Source: Streptomyces carminius
Lineage (GTDB): Bacteria > Actinomycetota > Actinomycetes > Streptomycetales > Streptomycetaceae
Reading direction: 5' to 3'
Assembly: GCF_002794255.1 (NCBI RefSeq)
Contig: NZ_PGGW01000071.1
Span: forward strand, 1-64,000
DNA length: 64,000 bases
Part shown: positions 39,883-48,689 of the stretch, piece by piece
Layout: each line of letters starts with the position of its first letter
Numbering within the stretch: the stretch's first letter is position 1
Program-made: the position numbers and the translations under genes
Notes under the pieces: model-generated
Told to the model about the DNA's origin: nothing
What the model saw: the letters and a program-made list of their open reading frames with translations, nothing else
Databases searched by the model: none

Positions 39883-40806
39883 TCAGGAGACCTCGACGAC
39901 GACCTTCCCCCGGGTGTGGCCGGACTGGCTGTGCCGCCACGCCTCGGCGGCCTGCTCCAGCGGCACCGCCCGGTCGACGGCGACCGTCAGCTTCCCGGCG
40001 TCCGCGAGGTCGGCCAGCGCGGTGAGGTCGTCCCGGTCCGGCCGGACGAACAGGTAGCGCCCGCCCTTCTGCAGCACTCCCGGGTCGATGACCGACAGCA
40101 CCTTCGACCGGTCCTTCAGCACCTGCTGCGAGACGTCGATCGCCTCGCCGCCGACGAAGTCGAAGGCCGCGTCCACACCCTCGGGCGCCAGCTCGCGGAC
40201 CCGGTCCGCCAGCCCGTCGCCGTAGACCACCGGCTCGGCGCCCAGCTCCCGCAGGTAGCCGTGGTTGCGCTCACCGGCGGTGCCGATGACCCGGGCGCCG
40301 CGGGCGGCGGCGAGCTGCACGGCGAACGAGCCGACCCCGCCGGAGGCGGCATGGACCAGCACCGTGTCGCCCTCGCCGACGCCGAGCCGGTCCAGCGACT
40401 GGTACGCGGTCAGCCCGGCCAGCGGCACCCCCGCCGCCTGCTTCCAGTCCAGCGCGGCGGGCTTGCGGGCCAGGGTCCGCACCGGCGCGGCGACCAGCTC
40501 GGCGCAGGTGCCGTGCTGGGCCCAGTCCTTGCGGACGTAGCCGATCACCTCGTCCCCGGGGGCGAACTCCGTCGCGTCGGGCCCGGTCCGCTCCACGACG
40601 CCCGCCACGTCCCAGCCGGGGACCAGCGGGAAGTGCGCGTCGATGATCTGGTCCAGGTATCCGGCGCCGATCTTCCAGTCGACCGGGTTCACCCCGGCCG
40701 CCTTCACCCGTACCAGCACCGAGTCCGGGCCGACCTTGGGCTCGGGCAGCTCCATGAGTTCCAGGTCGTCGGGTCCGCCGTAGTTGTTCAGTGCGATTGC
40801 CTTCAT
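39883..40806 (-). CDS. NADP-dependent quinone oxidoreductase-like protein (MDR superfamily)
   Basis: The 307-residue medium-chain reductase has MKAIALNNYGGPDDLELMELPEP, a zinc-free GroES-like domain (VKAAGVNPVDWKIGAGY, VPGWDVAGVVERTG) and the cofactor fold VLVHAASGGVGSFAVQLAAARGARVIGTA. The ending TRGKVVVEVS is typical. It probably reduces quinones or enones with NADPH. ATG at 40806. The upstream LapA gene on the same strand is 98 bases away. Confidence 0.9.
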   Translation of the reverse strand: MKAIALNNYGGPDDLELMELPEPKVGPDSVLVRVKAAGVNPVDWKIGAGYLDQIIDAHFPLVPGWDVAGVVERTGPDATEFAPGDEVIGYVRKDWAQHGTCAELVAAPVRTLARKPAALDWKQAAGVPLAGLTAYQSLDRLGVGEGDTVLVHAASGGVGSFAVQLAAARGARVIGTAGERNHGYLRELGAEPVVYGDGLADRVRELAPEGVDAAFDFVGGEAIDVSQQVLKDRSKVLSVIDPGVLQKGGRYLFVRPDRDDLTALADLADAGKLTVAVDRAVPLEQAAEAWRHSQSGHTRGKVVVEVS

Positions 40807-40904
40807 GCTCAGTCCAATGCCGTGGCCGCGATGATCGTTCCGTCCTCTGCCCCGTACGCCTTCCCGGCCGGACGGAACCGGATGCGGCCGTCCGCCATCC
40901 GCGG

Positions 40905-41147
40905 CTATCTGCGGCGGACGAGGTACATCCCGGCCAGCACCCCGACCACGCCCGGGATCAGCAGCGCCGCCCACAGCGGCATGGTGACCACCGGGACCAG
41001 CAGCCGCACCCGGACCTGCTCGGTGTTCTGGAAGACGAAGACCAGGGCGAGGACGGTCAGGAGCAGCACCGCCAGCCTGCCGGGCGTCACGAAGCCGCGC
41101 CCGCCGCCGTCCGCGTCCCGCCCGCCGCCTCTCCTGCTGTGCGCCAT
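40905..41147 (-). CDS. LapA-like (DUF1049) small membrane protein
   Basis: The 80-residue protein has two transmembrane helices: LAVLLLTVLALVFVFQNTEQV, with the FQNTEQV motif of DUF1049, and LWAALLIPGVVGVLAGMYLV. In enterobacteria LapA acts with LapB in envelope assembly. The role in actinobacteria is not known. ATG 41147. Confidence 0.8.
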   Translation of the reverse strand: MAHSRRGGGRDADGGGRGFVTPGRLAVLLLTVLALVFVFQNTEQVRVRLLVPVVTMPLWAALLIPGVVGVLAGMYLVRRR

Positions 41148-41194
41148 GGACCCAGCCTGGGGGCGCGGGGCACGGGCCGCCCGGTGAACCGCCC

Positions 41195-41839
41195 CTACGG
41201 GGGGCCCGGATCGGCCGGACGGGGGACGGCCACCGCGACGGCCGCCGCGTACCCCTCGGGGACCGGGACGTCGGCCAGGGACCAGCCGGGCACCTCGGCG
41301 GGCACCGCGAGGGTGCCGACGTAGGTGACGTCCGGGGCCTCGCCCAGCCCGGTGCCGGTGCCCTTGAGGTACGCCTCCTTCCTGGTCCAGCAGCGGGCGA
41401 AGGCGGCCGGGCGGCCGGCGGCCGGCAGCGCGCCGATCTCGGCGCGCTCGCGCGGGTGGAGGGCGCCGGCCGTCTCGGCGACGGCGCGGGCCGAGGGATG
41501 CTTCTCCACGTCCGCCCCCACCGGCGCGTCGTCGAAGGCGAGCAGCACCACATCGCCCGCGTGCGACAGCGAGAAGTGCACCGGGTTGCCGGGCACCGCC
41601 GGCCGGCCGTGCGGCCGGGCGCACAGCGGGCACGGCTCCCGGACGAAGGGCACGTCGGCGGGAGCCGTGCCCAGGTGGGCGGCGAGCTCGTGCCGCAGGG
41701 CGGTGTGCGCGACGCGGTAGCGGTCGCGGTCGGCCTCGCGCAGGAACGCCGCGGCACGGGCCCGCTCCTCCTCGGACAGGACCGCGCCGTCGCGCGCCGC
41801 GGCCGCGTGCTCGGACACCCGCAGGACGTGCAGTTTCAA
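41195..41839 (-). CDS. 4'-phosphopantetheinyl transferase (Sfp type)
   Basis: The enzyme transfers phosphopantetheine from CoA to carrier proteins of fatty acid, polyketide or peptide synthases. In its 214 residues are FSLSHAGDVVLLAF, the Mg-binding VGADVEKH and WTRKEAYLKGTGTGL. These are the three conserved blocks of the Sfp family. An N-terminal PCPLCARPHGRP segment is also typical of the broad-specificity type. No synthase genes are nearby, so it may serve distant clusters. A methyltransferase gene lies 46 bases upstream in the same direction. Confidence 0.93.
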   Translation of the reverse strand: MKLHVLRVSEHAAAARDGAVLSEEERARAAAFLREADRDRYRVAHTALRHELAAHLGTAPADVPFVREPCPLCARPHGRPAVPGNPVHFSLSHAGDVVLLAFDDAPVGADVEKHPSARAVAETAGALHPRERAEIGALPAAGRPAAFARCWTRKEAYLKGTGTGLGEAPDVTYVGTLAVPAEVPGWSLADVPVPEGYAAAVAVAVPRPADPGPP

Positions 41840-41885
41840 CGCTTTCCTCCACGGGGCGGACGGATCGGGCGGGACGGTGCGCGGG

Positions 41886-42608
41886 TCAGGGACGCCGCAG
41901 GCAGGTGTAGGTGCCGAACAGGCGCCCCTCGTACTCCGCCTCCACTATCTCGAAACCGGCCTGCTCCAGCATCGGTTCCAGCAGCCAGCGGAAGGTGCTG
42001 TACTCCGTGCGCAGGTGCTCGGTGTAGTCCGCACGGGTGTAACCGCGCTCCGGGTCGTCCGCCGCACCGGCCAGCCACCGCGCCACGACGGCACCGGTCT
42101 CGGCGGGAGGGCAGTCCAGGACCAGGTCGCGCAGCCGGAGCACGCCGCCGGGCCGCAGCAGGGCCGCGATCCGGGCCAGGGCCACCGCCTTGAAGAGGTC
42201 GGGCAGCTGGTGGAGGGCGTGCCGGGTGTGCACGGCGTCGGCGGGCGGTCCGGGGTGCCGGTAGGTGAGGAACCCGGCCCGTACGCACGCCACGTTCCCC
42301 GCCCCCGCCGCGGCGGCCCGCTCCCTCAGGTGCGCCAGCATCGCGGGCGAGACGTCCACGGCCACCACCCGGGCGAACTCCCGGGCCGCCGCCAGCGCGA
42401 ACCGGCCGGTACCCGCGCCCAGGTCCACCACGGTGGCGTCCTCCCCCACGCCGTGCCGGCGCAGCGCGGCCACGTCCGGCGCGGGGTCGGGGTGCCCCTG
42501 CTTGCGGTCGAAGCCCGCGACGAAGGCTGCGTCCAGATGCTCGGGGCCGGCGTACGCCGCCTCGTCGATCATCCAGGGCTCGGGGTCGGTTCCGGGGTCG
42601 GCTGCCAC
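41886..42608 (-). CDS. Class I SAM-dependent methyltransferase
   Basis: The 240-residue protein carries VVDLGAGTGRFALAAAREFARVVAVDVSPAML as the SAM site. The HALHQLPDLFKAVALARIAALLRPGGVLRLRDLVLDCPP segment resembles Rossmann methyltransferases of unknown substrate. GTG 42608 is chosen because longer frames add Arg-rich sequence. A later ATG at WMIDEAAY is possible. It is transcribed in the same direction as the phosphopantetheinyl transferase. Confidence 0.85.
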   Translation of the reverse strand: MAADPGTDPEPWMIDEAAYAGPEHLDAAFVAGFDRKQGHPDPAPDVAALRRHGVGEDATVVDLGAGTGRFALAAAREFARVVAVDVSPAMLAHLRERAAAAGAGNVACVRAGFLTYRHPGPPADAVHTRHALHQLPDLFKAVALARIAALLRPGGVLRLRDLVLDCPPAETGAVVARWLAGAADDPERGYTRADYTEHLRTEYSTFRWLLEPMLEQAGFEIVEAEYEGRLFGTYTCLRRP

Positions 42609-42789
42609 GGGGTGATCCTGGCACGGGCGTCGCACGGGCGGCCAGGCGTTTTCCGCCGCACTCCCGGCAGACCGACAGGCCATCCCCTTCCCGCCATCGA
42701 TGCACGACCCATCCATCCGCTACTGTGCCGCTTCGACGGGGTGGGTGGCCGCACCGGTGCGGCCAGGACACAAGAAAACAGGGTGCGGT

Positions 42790-45117
42790 ATGAGATCGCG
42801 TCGAATATGGGGCACGGGCGCCGCGGTGGCGGCGGGGGTCGCGGGGGTGCTGGTGGCCCAGGGAGTGATCGGTTCTCCCGTGGGGGGCGCCGGTGACGAC
42901 GGGAAGAGCGGCGGGACGGGGAAACCGGTCCGGTCGGGAATCCACTCGGCCGCGCTGAAGGTGGCCGGTGACGGCCGCAGCGCCGAGTCGGGCAGGCGGG
43001 ACGTCAAGCCGTTCAGCATGCTGGGGGTGACCTGGACCGACCCCGGAGCCCGGGTCGAGGGCACGGTCGAGGCGCGGACCCGCGCCGCCGGGACCGGGAA
43101 GTGGTCCGGCTGGCTGGTGCTGGACGGCGACAGCGGACAGGGCGAGTCCGGCGCCGGACGCGGTGGCACCGAGCCCGCCTGGGTGGGCCCCTCCGACGGC
43201 GTCGAGGTGCGGGTGCGGAGCGGGGGGAAGTCCACCGCCGGGCTGCCCGAGGGCCTGCGTCTGGACATGGTCGACCCCGGCGGCGTCACCGTCACGGACC
43301 TGGAACCGGCCGCGTTCACCGAGGACGAGCCCACCGGCCCGGCCACCGGCGAGCCCACCGGCACGGAGCCGACCGGCCCGGCCGAGCCCGCCGAGCCGTC
43401 ACCCGGAGAGGCGTCCCCGCAGGAGCCGGAGCCGGACGCGACCGACGGCGCACCGGCCACGGACACCCCTCCGGCGAGCGAGGCGCCGACGAGCGCACCC
43501 CCCGCCACCTCCGCCCCGCCGACCGCGACGGGCGAGCCGTCCACGACGGCGAGCCCGTCCCCCTCGGTGAGCGTCCCGCCCGCGCCGCCGTCCACCGCGC
43601 CCCGGCCGCCGGTGACCGCCCGCGCGGGCTGGGGGGCGGACGAGTCGATCAGCCCGGAGGAGCCCGGTTACCTGCCCGACGGCAAGGTGAAGGCGGTGAC
43701 CGTGCACCACACCGCCGAGTCCAACTCCTACACCTGCGACCAGGCCCCGGCGGTGGTGCGCGGCATCTACGCGTACCACGTCAGGACGCTGGGCTGGAAG
43801 GACATCGGCTACAACTTCCTGGTCGACAAGTGCGGAAAGATCTACGAGGGCCGCAAGGGCGGTGTGGACCGCCCGGTGATGGGCGCGCACGCCTACGGCT
43901 TCAACTCCGAGACCACCGGCATCTCGGTCCTGGGCACCTACACCGGCACCTCGGCCTCCACCGCCGCACTGACCTCGGTGGCCCGGATCGCCGCCTGGAA
44001 GCTGGGCCAGTACGGCGTCGCCCCGTCCGCCACCGTCACCCTCACCGCCGGTGACTCCGGGCGCAACTACGCGGGCAGGACCTGGGCCAAGGGCGCCAGG
44101 CTCTCCTTCCCCGCCGTCCACGGGCACCGTGACGGCTACAACACCCAGTGCCCCGGCGACCGGCTCTACGGCCAGCTGTCCACCATCCGCGCCTACGCCG
44201 CCGGGCCCCCCACCGGCCTGGCCCTCACCTCCGTCACCGGCGCCGGAAAGGCGGGCACCGCCTACTACACCAGGGCCGCCGTGACGGTGGGCTGGAAGGC
44301 GAGCACCCCCGCCACCCTGCTCACCCGCTACGAGCTGCTGGTGGACGGCAAGGTCGTCGCCACCGCCGCGAACACCGCCGCCTCGGCCAAGGCCACCCTG
44401 CCGGCGGGCACCCACAAGGTGGCCGTCCGCGCGGTCCACGTCTCCGGCAGGTCCGCCACTTCCGCGGCCGCCACCGTGGTCGCCGAGACCACCGCGCCCA
44501 TCTTCACCACCAAGCCGAACCTCGTCCTGCGCACCGGCACGGTCAACACCGCCGCCGTCCCCCTCACCCTGCGCTGGAAGGCGTCCGACAACGCCGCGCT
44601 GAAGGAGGTGAAGCTGACCAAGCCGGTGGCCAGGACCTACGGGCCGACCACCACCAGCGCCTCCCACACCGCCAGGTCCGGCACCGCCACCGCCTGGTCG
44701 CTGACCGTCCGCGACCAGGCCGGCAACGCCGCCACCGCCTCGGTGACCGGCACCCCGGTGATCCTCCAGGAGTCCTCGGCGAAGAAGTCCGGCACCTGGA
44801 GCACCCGGTCCTCCAGCAGCTACCTGGGCGGTAAGTCCTACTCCAGCTCCGCCAGGAACGCCTCGCTGACCTGGACCTTCACCGGACGCTCGGCCGCCTG
44901 GACGGTATCCCGCGCCTCCTCCTCCGGCCAGGTCCACGTCTACGTCGACGGCGTCAAGGCCGCCACGGTGGACCTGAAGTCGTCCACCACCAAGTACCGC
45001 CAGGCGATCTGGACCAAGTCCTGGACGAGCAGCGGGAAGCACACGGTGAAGATCGTGGTCGTCGGCACCAAGGGCCGGCCCACCATCACCACCGACGGCC
45101 TCGTCTACCTCAAGTAG
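42790..45117 (+). CDS. Secreted PGRP-type N-acetylmuramoyl-L-alanine amidase
   Basis: The 775-residue exported protein has an N-terminal signal (about residues 1-30, AAVAAGVAGVLVAQGVIG) and a small N-terminal domain. A Pro/Thr/Glu/Ser-rich linker spans about 185-273. The amidase_2/PGRP domain (about 275-472) has zinc ligands His306 or His307 (HHTAE), a His in HGHRD near 444-446, and Cys454 in QCPGD. The C-terminal 300 residues contain fibronectin-like beta domains. The domain cleaves muramoyl-alanine bonds or binds peptidoglycan, so it acts in wall turnover or on competitors. ATG 42790 is used because the signal sequence follows directly. An upstream in-frame extension lacks one. Confidence 0.9.
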   Translation: MRSRRIWGTGAAVAAGVAGVLVAQGVIGSPVGGAGDDGKSGGTGKPVRSGIHSAALKVAGDGRSAESGRRDVKPFSMLGVTWTDPGARVEGTVEARTRAAGTGKWSGWLVLDGDSGQGESGAGRGGTEPAWVGPSDGVEVRVRSGGKSTAGLPEGLRLDMVDPGGVTVTDLEPAAFTEDEPTGPATGEPTGTEPTGPAEPAEPSPGEASPQEPEPDATDGAPATDTPPASEAPTSAPPATSAPPTATGEPSTTASPSPSVSVPPAPPSTAPRPPVTARAGWGADESISPEEPGYLPDGKVKAVTVHHTAESNSYTCDQAPAVVRGIYAYHVRTLGWKDIGYNFLVDKCGKIYEGRKGGVDRPVMGAHAYGFNSETTGISVLGTYTGTSASTAALTSVARIAAWKLGQYGVAPSATVTLTAGDSGRNYAGRTWAKGARLSFPAVHGHRDGYNTQCPGDRLYGQLSTIRAYAAGPPTGLALTSVTGAGKAGTAYYTRAAVTVGWKASTPATLLTRYELLVDGKVVATAANTAASAKATLPAGTHKVAVRAVHVSGRSATSAAATVVAETTAPIFTTKPNLVLRTGTVNTAAVPLTLRWKASDNAALKEVKLTKPVARTYGPTTTSASHTARSGTATAWSLTVRDQAGNAATASVTGTPVILQESSAKKSGTWSTRSSSSYLGGKSYSSSARNASLTWTFTGRSAAWTVSRASSSGQVHVYVDGVKAATVDLKSSTTKYRQAIWTKSWTSSGKHTVKIVVVGTKGRPTITTDGLVYLK

Positions 45118-45140
45118 GCAGGCGGACACCGCCGTCCGGG

Positions 45141-45665
45141 CTACCGGGCGCGGGGCGCGTGGCGGGCCGTGTGCTCGGCGAACGGCGCGATGCCGACCCG
45201 GGCACGCAGTGCGTCCACCCGCTCCGGGTCGGGGTCGGCGCACGGCCAGGGCACGGGGGCGCCGTCGCGCACCCCCGCGGTCCGGGTGCCGTAGAGCTGC
45301 GGGCGGCCCTCGTTGACCAGGACCCGGTCGGTGAGGAAGGCCAGGTGACGCCGGTCCGCCCCGCCCCGCTCCACCGCCTCCCCCAGCAGCCGCAGCGCCC
45401 GGCGCTGGACTCCGAGTTGGTGGTCGGCGTGCTGGGCGACGCGCCAGGCGGCGGTGGCGGCCGCCGCACCGACCGCGGCGGCGGTCGGCCGGCCGTACTC
45501 GTCCATGATCCGGTCCAGCCGGTCGCCGTGCTCGGCGGTCAGCCGCCGCCAGGCAAGTTGTCCGGCGAAGTCCTCGCTGTGCGCCGACGGCGCCGCACGG
45601 GTCTGTTCCTCCCCCGTCGCGCGCAGCTCCGCCGCCAGTTCGGCCAGTTCCGCCGGCTCCGCCAC
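45141..45665 (-). CDS. DUF6624-like conserved protein
   Basis: The 174-residue protein resembles DUF6624: AWRRLTAEHGDRLDRIMDEYGRP, QHADHQLGVQRRALRLLGEAVERG, LAFLTDRVLVNEGRPQLYGTR and PVPWPCADPDPERVDALRARVGI. Function is unknown. The paired His and Asp suggest a metal site. It converges on the amidase gene without a hairpin in the 23-base gap. Confidence 0.75.
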   Translation of the reverse strand: MAEPAELAELAAELRATGEEQTRAAPSAHSEDFAGQLAWRRLTAEHGDRLDRIMDEYGRPTAAAVGAAAATAAWRVAQHADHQLGVQRRALRLLGEAVERGGADRRHLAFLTDRVLVNEGRPQLYGTRTAGVRDGAPVPWPCADPDPERVDALRARVGIAPFAEHTARHAPRAR

Positions 45666-45847
45666 GCTCCTGCCCTCCGTGTCCGTACGGCACTTCCGTC
45701 CGGTGCCGACGGTAGCCGCCGGGGACGGCGGAAAGATCGTTCCGGGGAACGGTGACGGCGGGGCCCGGAGCCGCGAGAATGGAGGTACGCCCGGCGGACG
45801 TACGCGCTCCCGCTCCGGGCCCCCGCCGTCACACGGGCAGCCCCGGA

Positions 45848-46645
45848 TCAGGCGGCGAAGCCGCCGTCCACCGCGATGGCCGCGCCGGTGAGGTAGCCGC
45901 CCTGGGCCCCGGCCAGATGCGCCACCGTCGCGGCGATCTCCTCCGGACGCCCGTAGCGGCCGAGTGCCGTCAGGACCCGCTGGGCCTCGGCGCCGGGTCC
46001 GTCCGCCGGGTTCATCTCGGTGTCGATCGGGCCGGGGTGGAGGAGATTGGCGGTGATGCCGCGCGAGCCGAGCTCCCGGGCCAGGGCCTTGGTCAGACCG
46101 GTCAGGGCGGCCTTGCCGGTGGCGTAGAGGGTGCCGCCGGGGAAGGCGACGTGCTCGGCCATGCAGCTTCCGATGGTGATGATCCGCCCGCCCTCCCCCA
46201 GGTGGGCCGCGGCGGCCCGGCAGGCGAGATAGGTGCCGCGGACGTTGACGTGCAGCACCCGGTCGACGTCCTCCTCGGTCAGTTCCCCGATCGGCCCCAG
46301 GACGCCGGCCCCGGCGTTGTTGACCAGGATGTCCAGCCGTCCGAACTCCGCCACCGTGTCCGCCACGGCCGCGCGTACGGCGGCCGGGTCGGCGTTGTCG
46401 GCGCGCAGCGCGCGGGCGCGGCGGCCGATCGCCTTGATCTGTTCCACCACCCGCTCGGCGCTCCCGGCGGAGTCCCGGTGCGTGATCGCCACATCGGCGC
46501 CGTCCCGGGCGAGGCGGAGTGCCACCGCCGCCCCGATGCCCCGGCTGCCGCCGGTCACCAGGGCCACCTTGCCGTACAGGTCGTTCGTGTCGCTCATGCC
46601 GTTCATACCGTTCATACCGTTGATGTCGGTCGTGTTCGTGGACAT
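45848..46645 (-). CDS. Short-chain dehydrogenase/reductase
   Basis: The 265-residue classical SDR has the TGGSRGIG cofactor motif (residues 31-38), NNAG (109-112), catalytic Ser160, Tyr174 and Lys178 (YATGK), and the C-terminal YLTGAAIAVDGGFAA. The N-terminus includes a Gly-Met-Asn repeat (NGMNGMNGM) encoded by 9-bp repeats. It may be a 3-oxoacyl-reductase-like enzyme; the substrate is unknown. ATG 46645. Confidence 0.92.
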   Translation of the reverse strand: MSTNTTDINGMNGMNGMSDTNDLYGKVALVTGGSRGIGAAVALRLARDGADVAITHRDSAGSAERVVEQIKAIGRRARALRADNADPAAVRAAVADTVAEFGRLDILVNNAGAGVLGPIGELTEEDVDRVLHVNVRGTYLACRAAAAHLGEGGRIITIGSCMAEHVAFPGGTLYATGKAALTGLTKALARELGSRGITANLLHPGPIDTEMNPADGPGAEAQRVLTALGRYGRPEEIAATVAHLAGAQGGYLTGAAIAVDGGFAA

Positions 46646-46736
46646 GACTCGATCCTGGTGCGCCGCGCCCGCGAGGTCCGGCGGCATTCGGACGTCGCGT
46701 TCGACGCCATGCCGTACGGCTCCCTACTCTCGGGGC

Positions 46737-47681
46737 ATGTCCGCCGCCGAGTTGGTGCCGCCCGCCCTGCCCGTCGTGCGCACCGTCTCCGGCTATCCGG
46801 GCGGCCGGGCGTGGCTGGACCGGCTACCGGGCCTGATCGGGGAGCTGACCGCGCGCTGGGAGCTCACACCCGGCCGGCCGTTCGCCGGCGGCAGTTGCTC
46901 CTGGGTGGCGCCGGTGCGGCGGGCGGACGGCTCCCCGGCGGTTCTCAAGATCGGCTGGCCGCACCGGGAAGCGGCCGGGGAGGGCGAGGCGCTGCGGCTG
47001 TGGGACGGCCGGGGAGCCGTCCGGCTGTACGAGCACGACCCGGAGCGGTACGCCCTGCTGCTGGAGCGCTGCGAGCCCGGCACCGAACTGGGCGACGCCG
47101 ACGAACTGCCCGCCGAGGAGCGGCTGGCGCTCGGTGCCAGGGCGCTGCGCGGGCTGTGGGAGGCACCCGTACCGCCCGGCAGCGCGGGGCTGGAGCGGGT
47201 GGCGGACGTGACCGCCGCGTGGGCGGGGACGGCCGAGGAGCGGATGGCGCGGCTGTCGCCGCCCGGCTTCGACCCGGCACTGGTGGCGCTGGGGGTGCGG
47301 CTGCTGCGCGAGTTGCCCGCCACGGCCGGCCGCGAGGTGGTGGTGCACGGCGACTTCAACCCCGGCAACCTGCTGGCCGCGGGGCGGGGCTGGCTGGCCA
47401 TCGACGCCAAGCCGATGGTGGGCGATCCGCTGTACGACCCCTGGCCGCTGGTCGAGCAGATCGACGACCCCTTCGCCCGCCCCGGCCCGCGCCCGGTGGT
47501 CGCCGCCCGGTGCGCGCTGGTCGCCGACGTGCTCGGCGCGGACGTGGCCCGCCTCCAGGCGTGGGCGGTGGCGCGGCGCGTGGAGTCGGCGCTGTGGGCG
47601 GTGGACCGGCGGGGAGACCCGGGGGCCGGCGCCGCGATCATGCGCGAGGCACGGATCCTGGCGGACCTGGCGGGGCTGTAG
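46737..47681 (+). CDS. APH(6)-like streptomycin/hydroxyurea phosphotransferase family protein
   Basis: The 314-residue kinase resembles the aminoglycoside 6-phosphotransferase (APH(6)) group. It has GGSCSWVAPVRRADGSPAVLKIGWPHREA with the ATP-binding Lys, then LLLERCEPGTEL, the catalytic VVHGDFNPGNLLAA at about residues 202-215, and WLAIDAKPMVGDPLYDPWPLVEQ. Such chromosomal Streptomyces genes may phosphorylate streptomycin, hydroxyurea or unknown compounds. Resistance is not demonstrated here. ATG 46737, with the SDR divergent. Confidence 0.85.
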   Translation: MSAAELVPPALPVVRTVSGYPGGRAWLDRLPGLIGELTARWELTPGRPFAGGSCSWVAPVRRADGSPAVLKIGWPHREAAGEGEALRLWDGRGAVRLYEHDPERYALLLERCEPGTELGDADELPAEERLALGARALRGLWEAPVPPGSAGLERVADVTAAWAGTAEERMARLSPPGFDPALVALGVRLLRELPATAGREVVVHGDFNPGNLLAAGRGWLAIDAKPMVGDPLYDPWPLVEQIDDPFARPGPRPVVAARCALVADVLGADVARLQAWAVARRVESALWAVDRRGDPGAGAAIMREARILADLAGL

Positions 47682-47729
47682 GCCCGGTCGCCGGCCGCTC
47701 GGCCGCGGGCCGGGCACGGGCCGGGCGCC

Positions 47730-48689
47730 TCAGGCCAGCGCGGGCTCCTTCAGGGTCAGGGTACGGGCGTCGGCGTCCAGGGCGGCGGGGACGCCGAGCG
47801 GGACGGTCAGGGTGGTGGGGCCGTGGCCGAAGCCCAGCTCCTCCAGCACGGGGACGCCGAGCGGGGCGAGCCGGTCCAGCAGCAGGGGGCGGAGGTCCTC
47901 GTAGGGGCCGCAGTCGTGCCAGGAGCCCAGGGCGATGCCCGTCACGCCCGCCAGGATCCCGGAGCGGAGCAGCTGGGTGAGCCAGCGGTCTATGCGGTAC
48001 GGCTCCTCCCCGACGTCCTCCAGCAGCAGGATGCCGCCGCCGGGCGGGCAGACGGCCGCCCGCCCCGGTACCCCGGCCTCGGTGGCCAGCATCGACAGGC
48101 AGCCGCCGAAGGTGGTGCCGAAGGCGCGGCCAGGCACCAGGGCGCGGGCGGCGGGCGAGGTGAGTTCGGTGACCGTCTCCGGTTCCAGGAGGGTGCGGCG
48201 CAGGTGCTCCCGGCTCGCGGGGTCCGCCAGGAAGGGGGCGGTGGCGGGCATCGGGCCGTGCACGGTGACCAGGCCCAGCCGGGCGGCGAGTGCCTCGTGC
48301 AGCACGGTCAGGTCGCTGTAGCCGACGAAGACCTTCGGGCCGGCAGCCCGCAGCGCCGTCCAGTCCAGCAGGTCCACCATGCGCTGGGTGCCGTAGCCGC
48401 CGCGCGCCGCCAGGACCGCGGCGACGGACGGGTCGCACCAGGCGTCGGTCAGGTCGCGGGCGCGGTCGGCGTCGGTGCCCGCGAGGTAGGGCAGGCGCGG
48501 GTGGACGTCCAGGACGTGCGGCATGGCCACCGGGTCCAGGCCCCAGCCGCGCAGCACGTCCAGTCCGGCCGCCAGCCGCTCGGCCGGGACCCGCCCGCTG
48601 GGCGCCACGACCGCCACCCGGTCGCCGGGGCGCAGCCGCCGGGGCCGTACGGGCGGCACGGGCGGCACGGGCGGGGACTGTGGGGTCAC
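47730..48689 (-). CDS. S66 family LD-carboxypeptidase
   Basis: S66 peptidases remove the terminal D-Ala from murein tetrapeptides in peptidoglycan recycling. The 319-residue protein has RLRPGDRVAVVAPSGRVPAERL at the start, the Ser nucleophile in FVGYSDLTVLHEAL, LLLEDVGEEPYRIDRWLTQL with the catalytic Glu and FGHGPTTLTVPLGVPAALDA with the catalytic His. The GTG start overlaps the stop of the upstream S9 peptidase (GTGA). It is the last gene of the hydrolase run. Confidence 0.9.
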   Translation of the reverse strand: MTPQSPPVPPVPPVRPRRLRPGDRVAVVAPSGRVPAERLAAGLDVLRGWGLDPVAMPHVLDVHPRLPYLAGTDADRARDLTDAWCDPSVAAVLAARGGYGTQRMVDLLDWTALRAAGPKVFVGYSDLTVLHEALAARLGLVTVHGPMPATAPFLADPASREHLRRTLLEPETVTELTSPAARALVPGRAFGTTFGGCLSMLATEAGVPGRAAVCPPGGGILLLEDVGEEPYRIDRWLTQLLRSGILAGVTGIALGSWHDCGPYEDLRPLLLDRLAPLGVPVLEELGFGHGPTTLTVPLGVPAALDADARTLTLKEPALA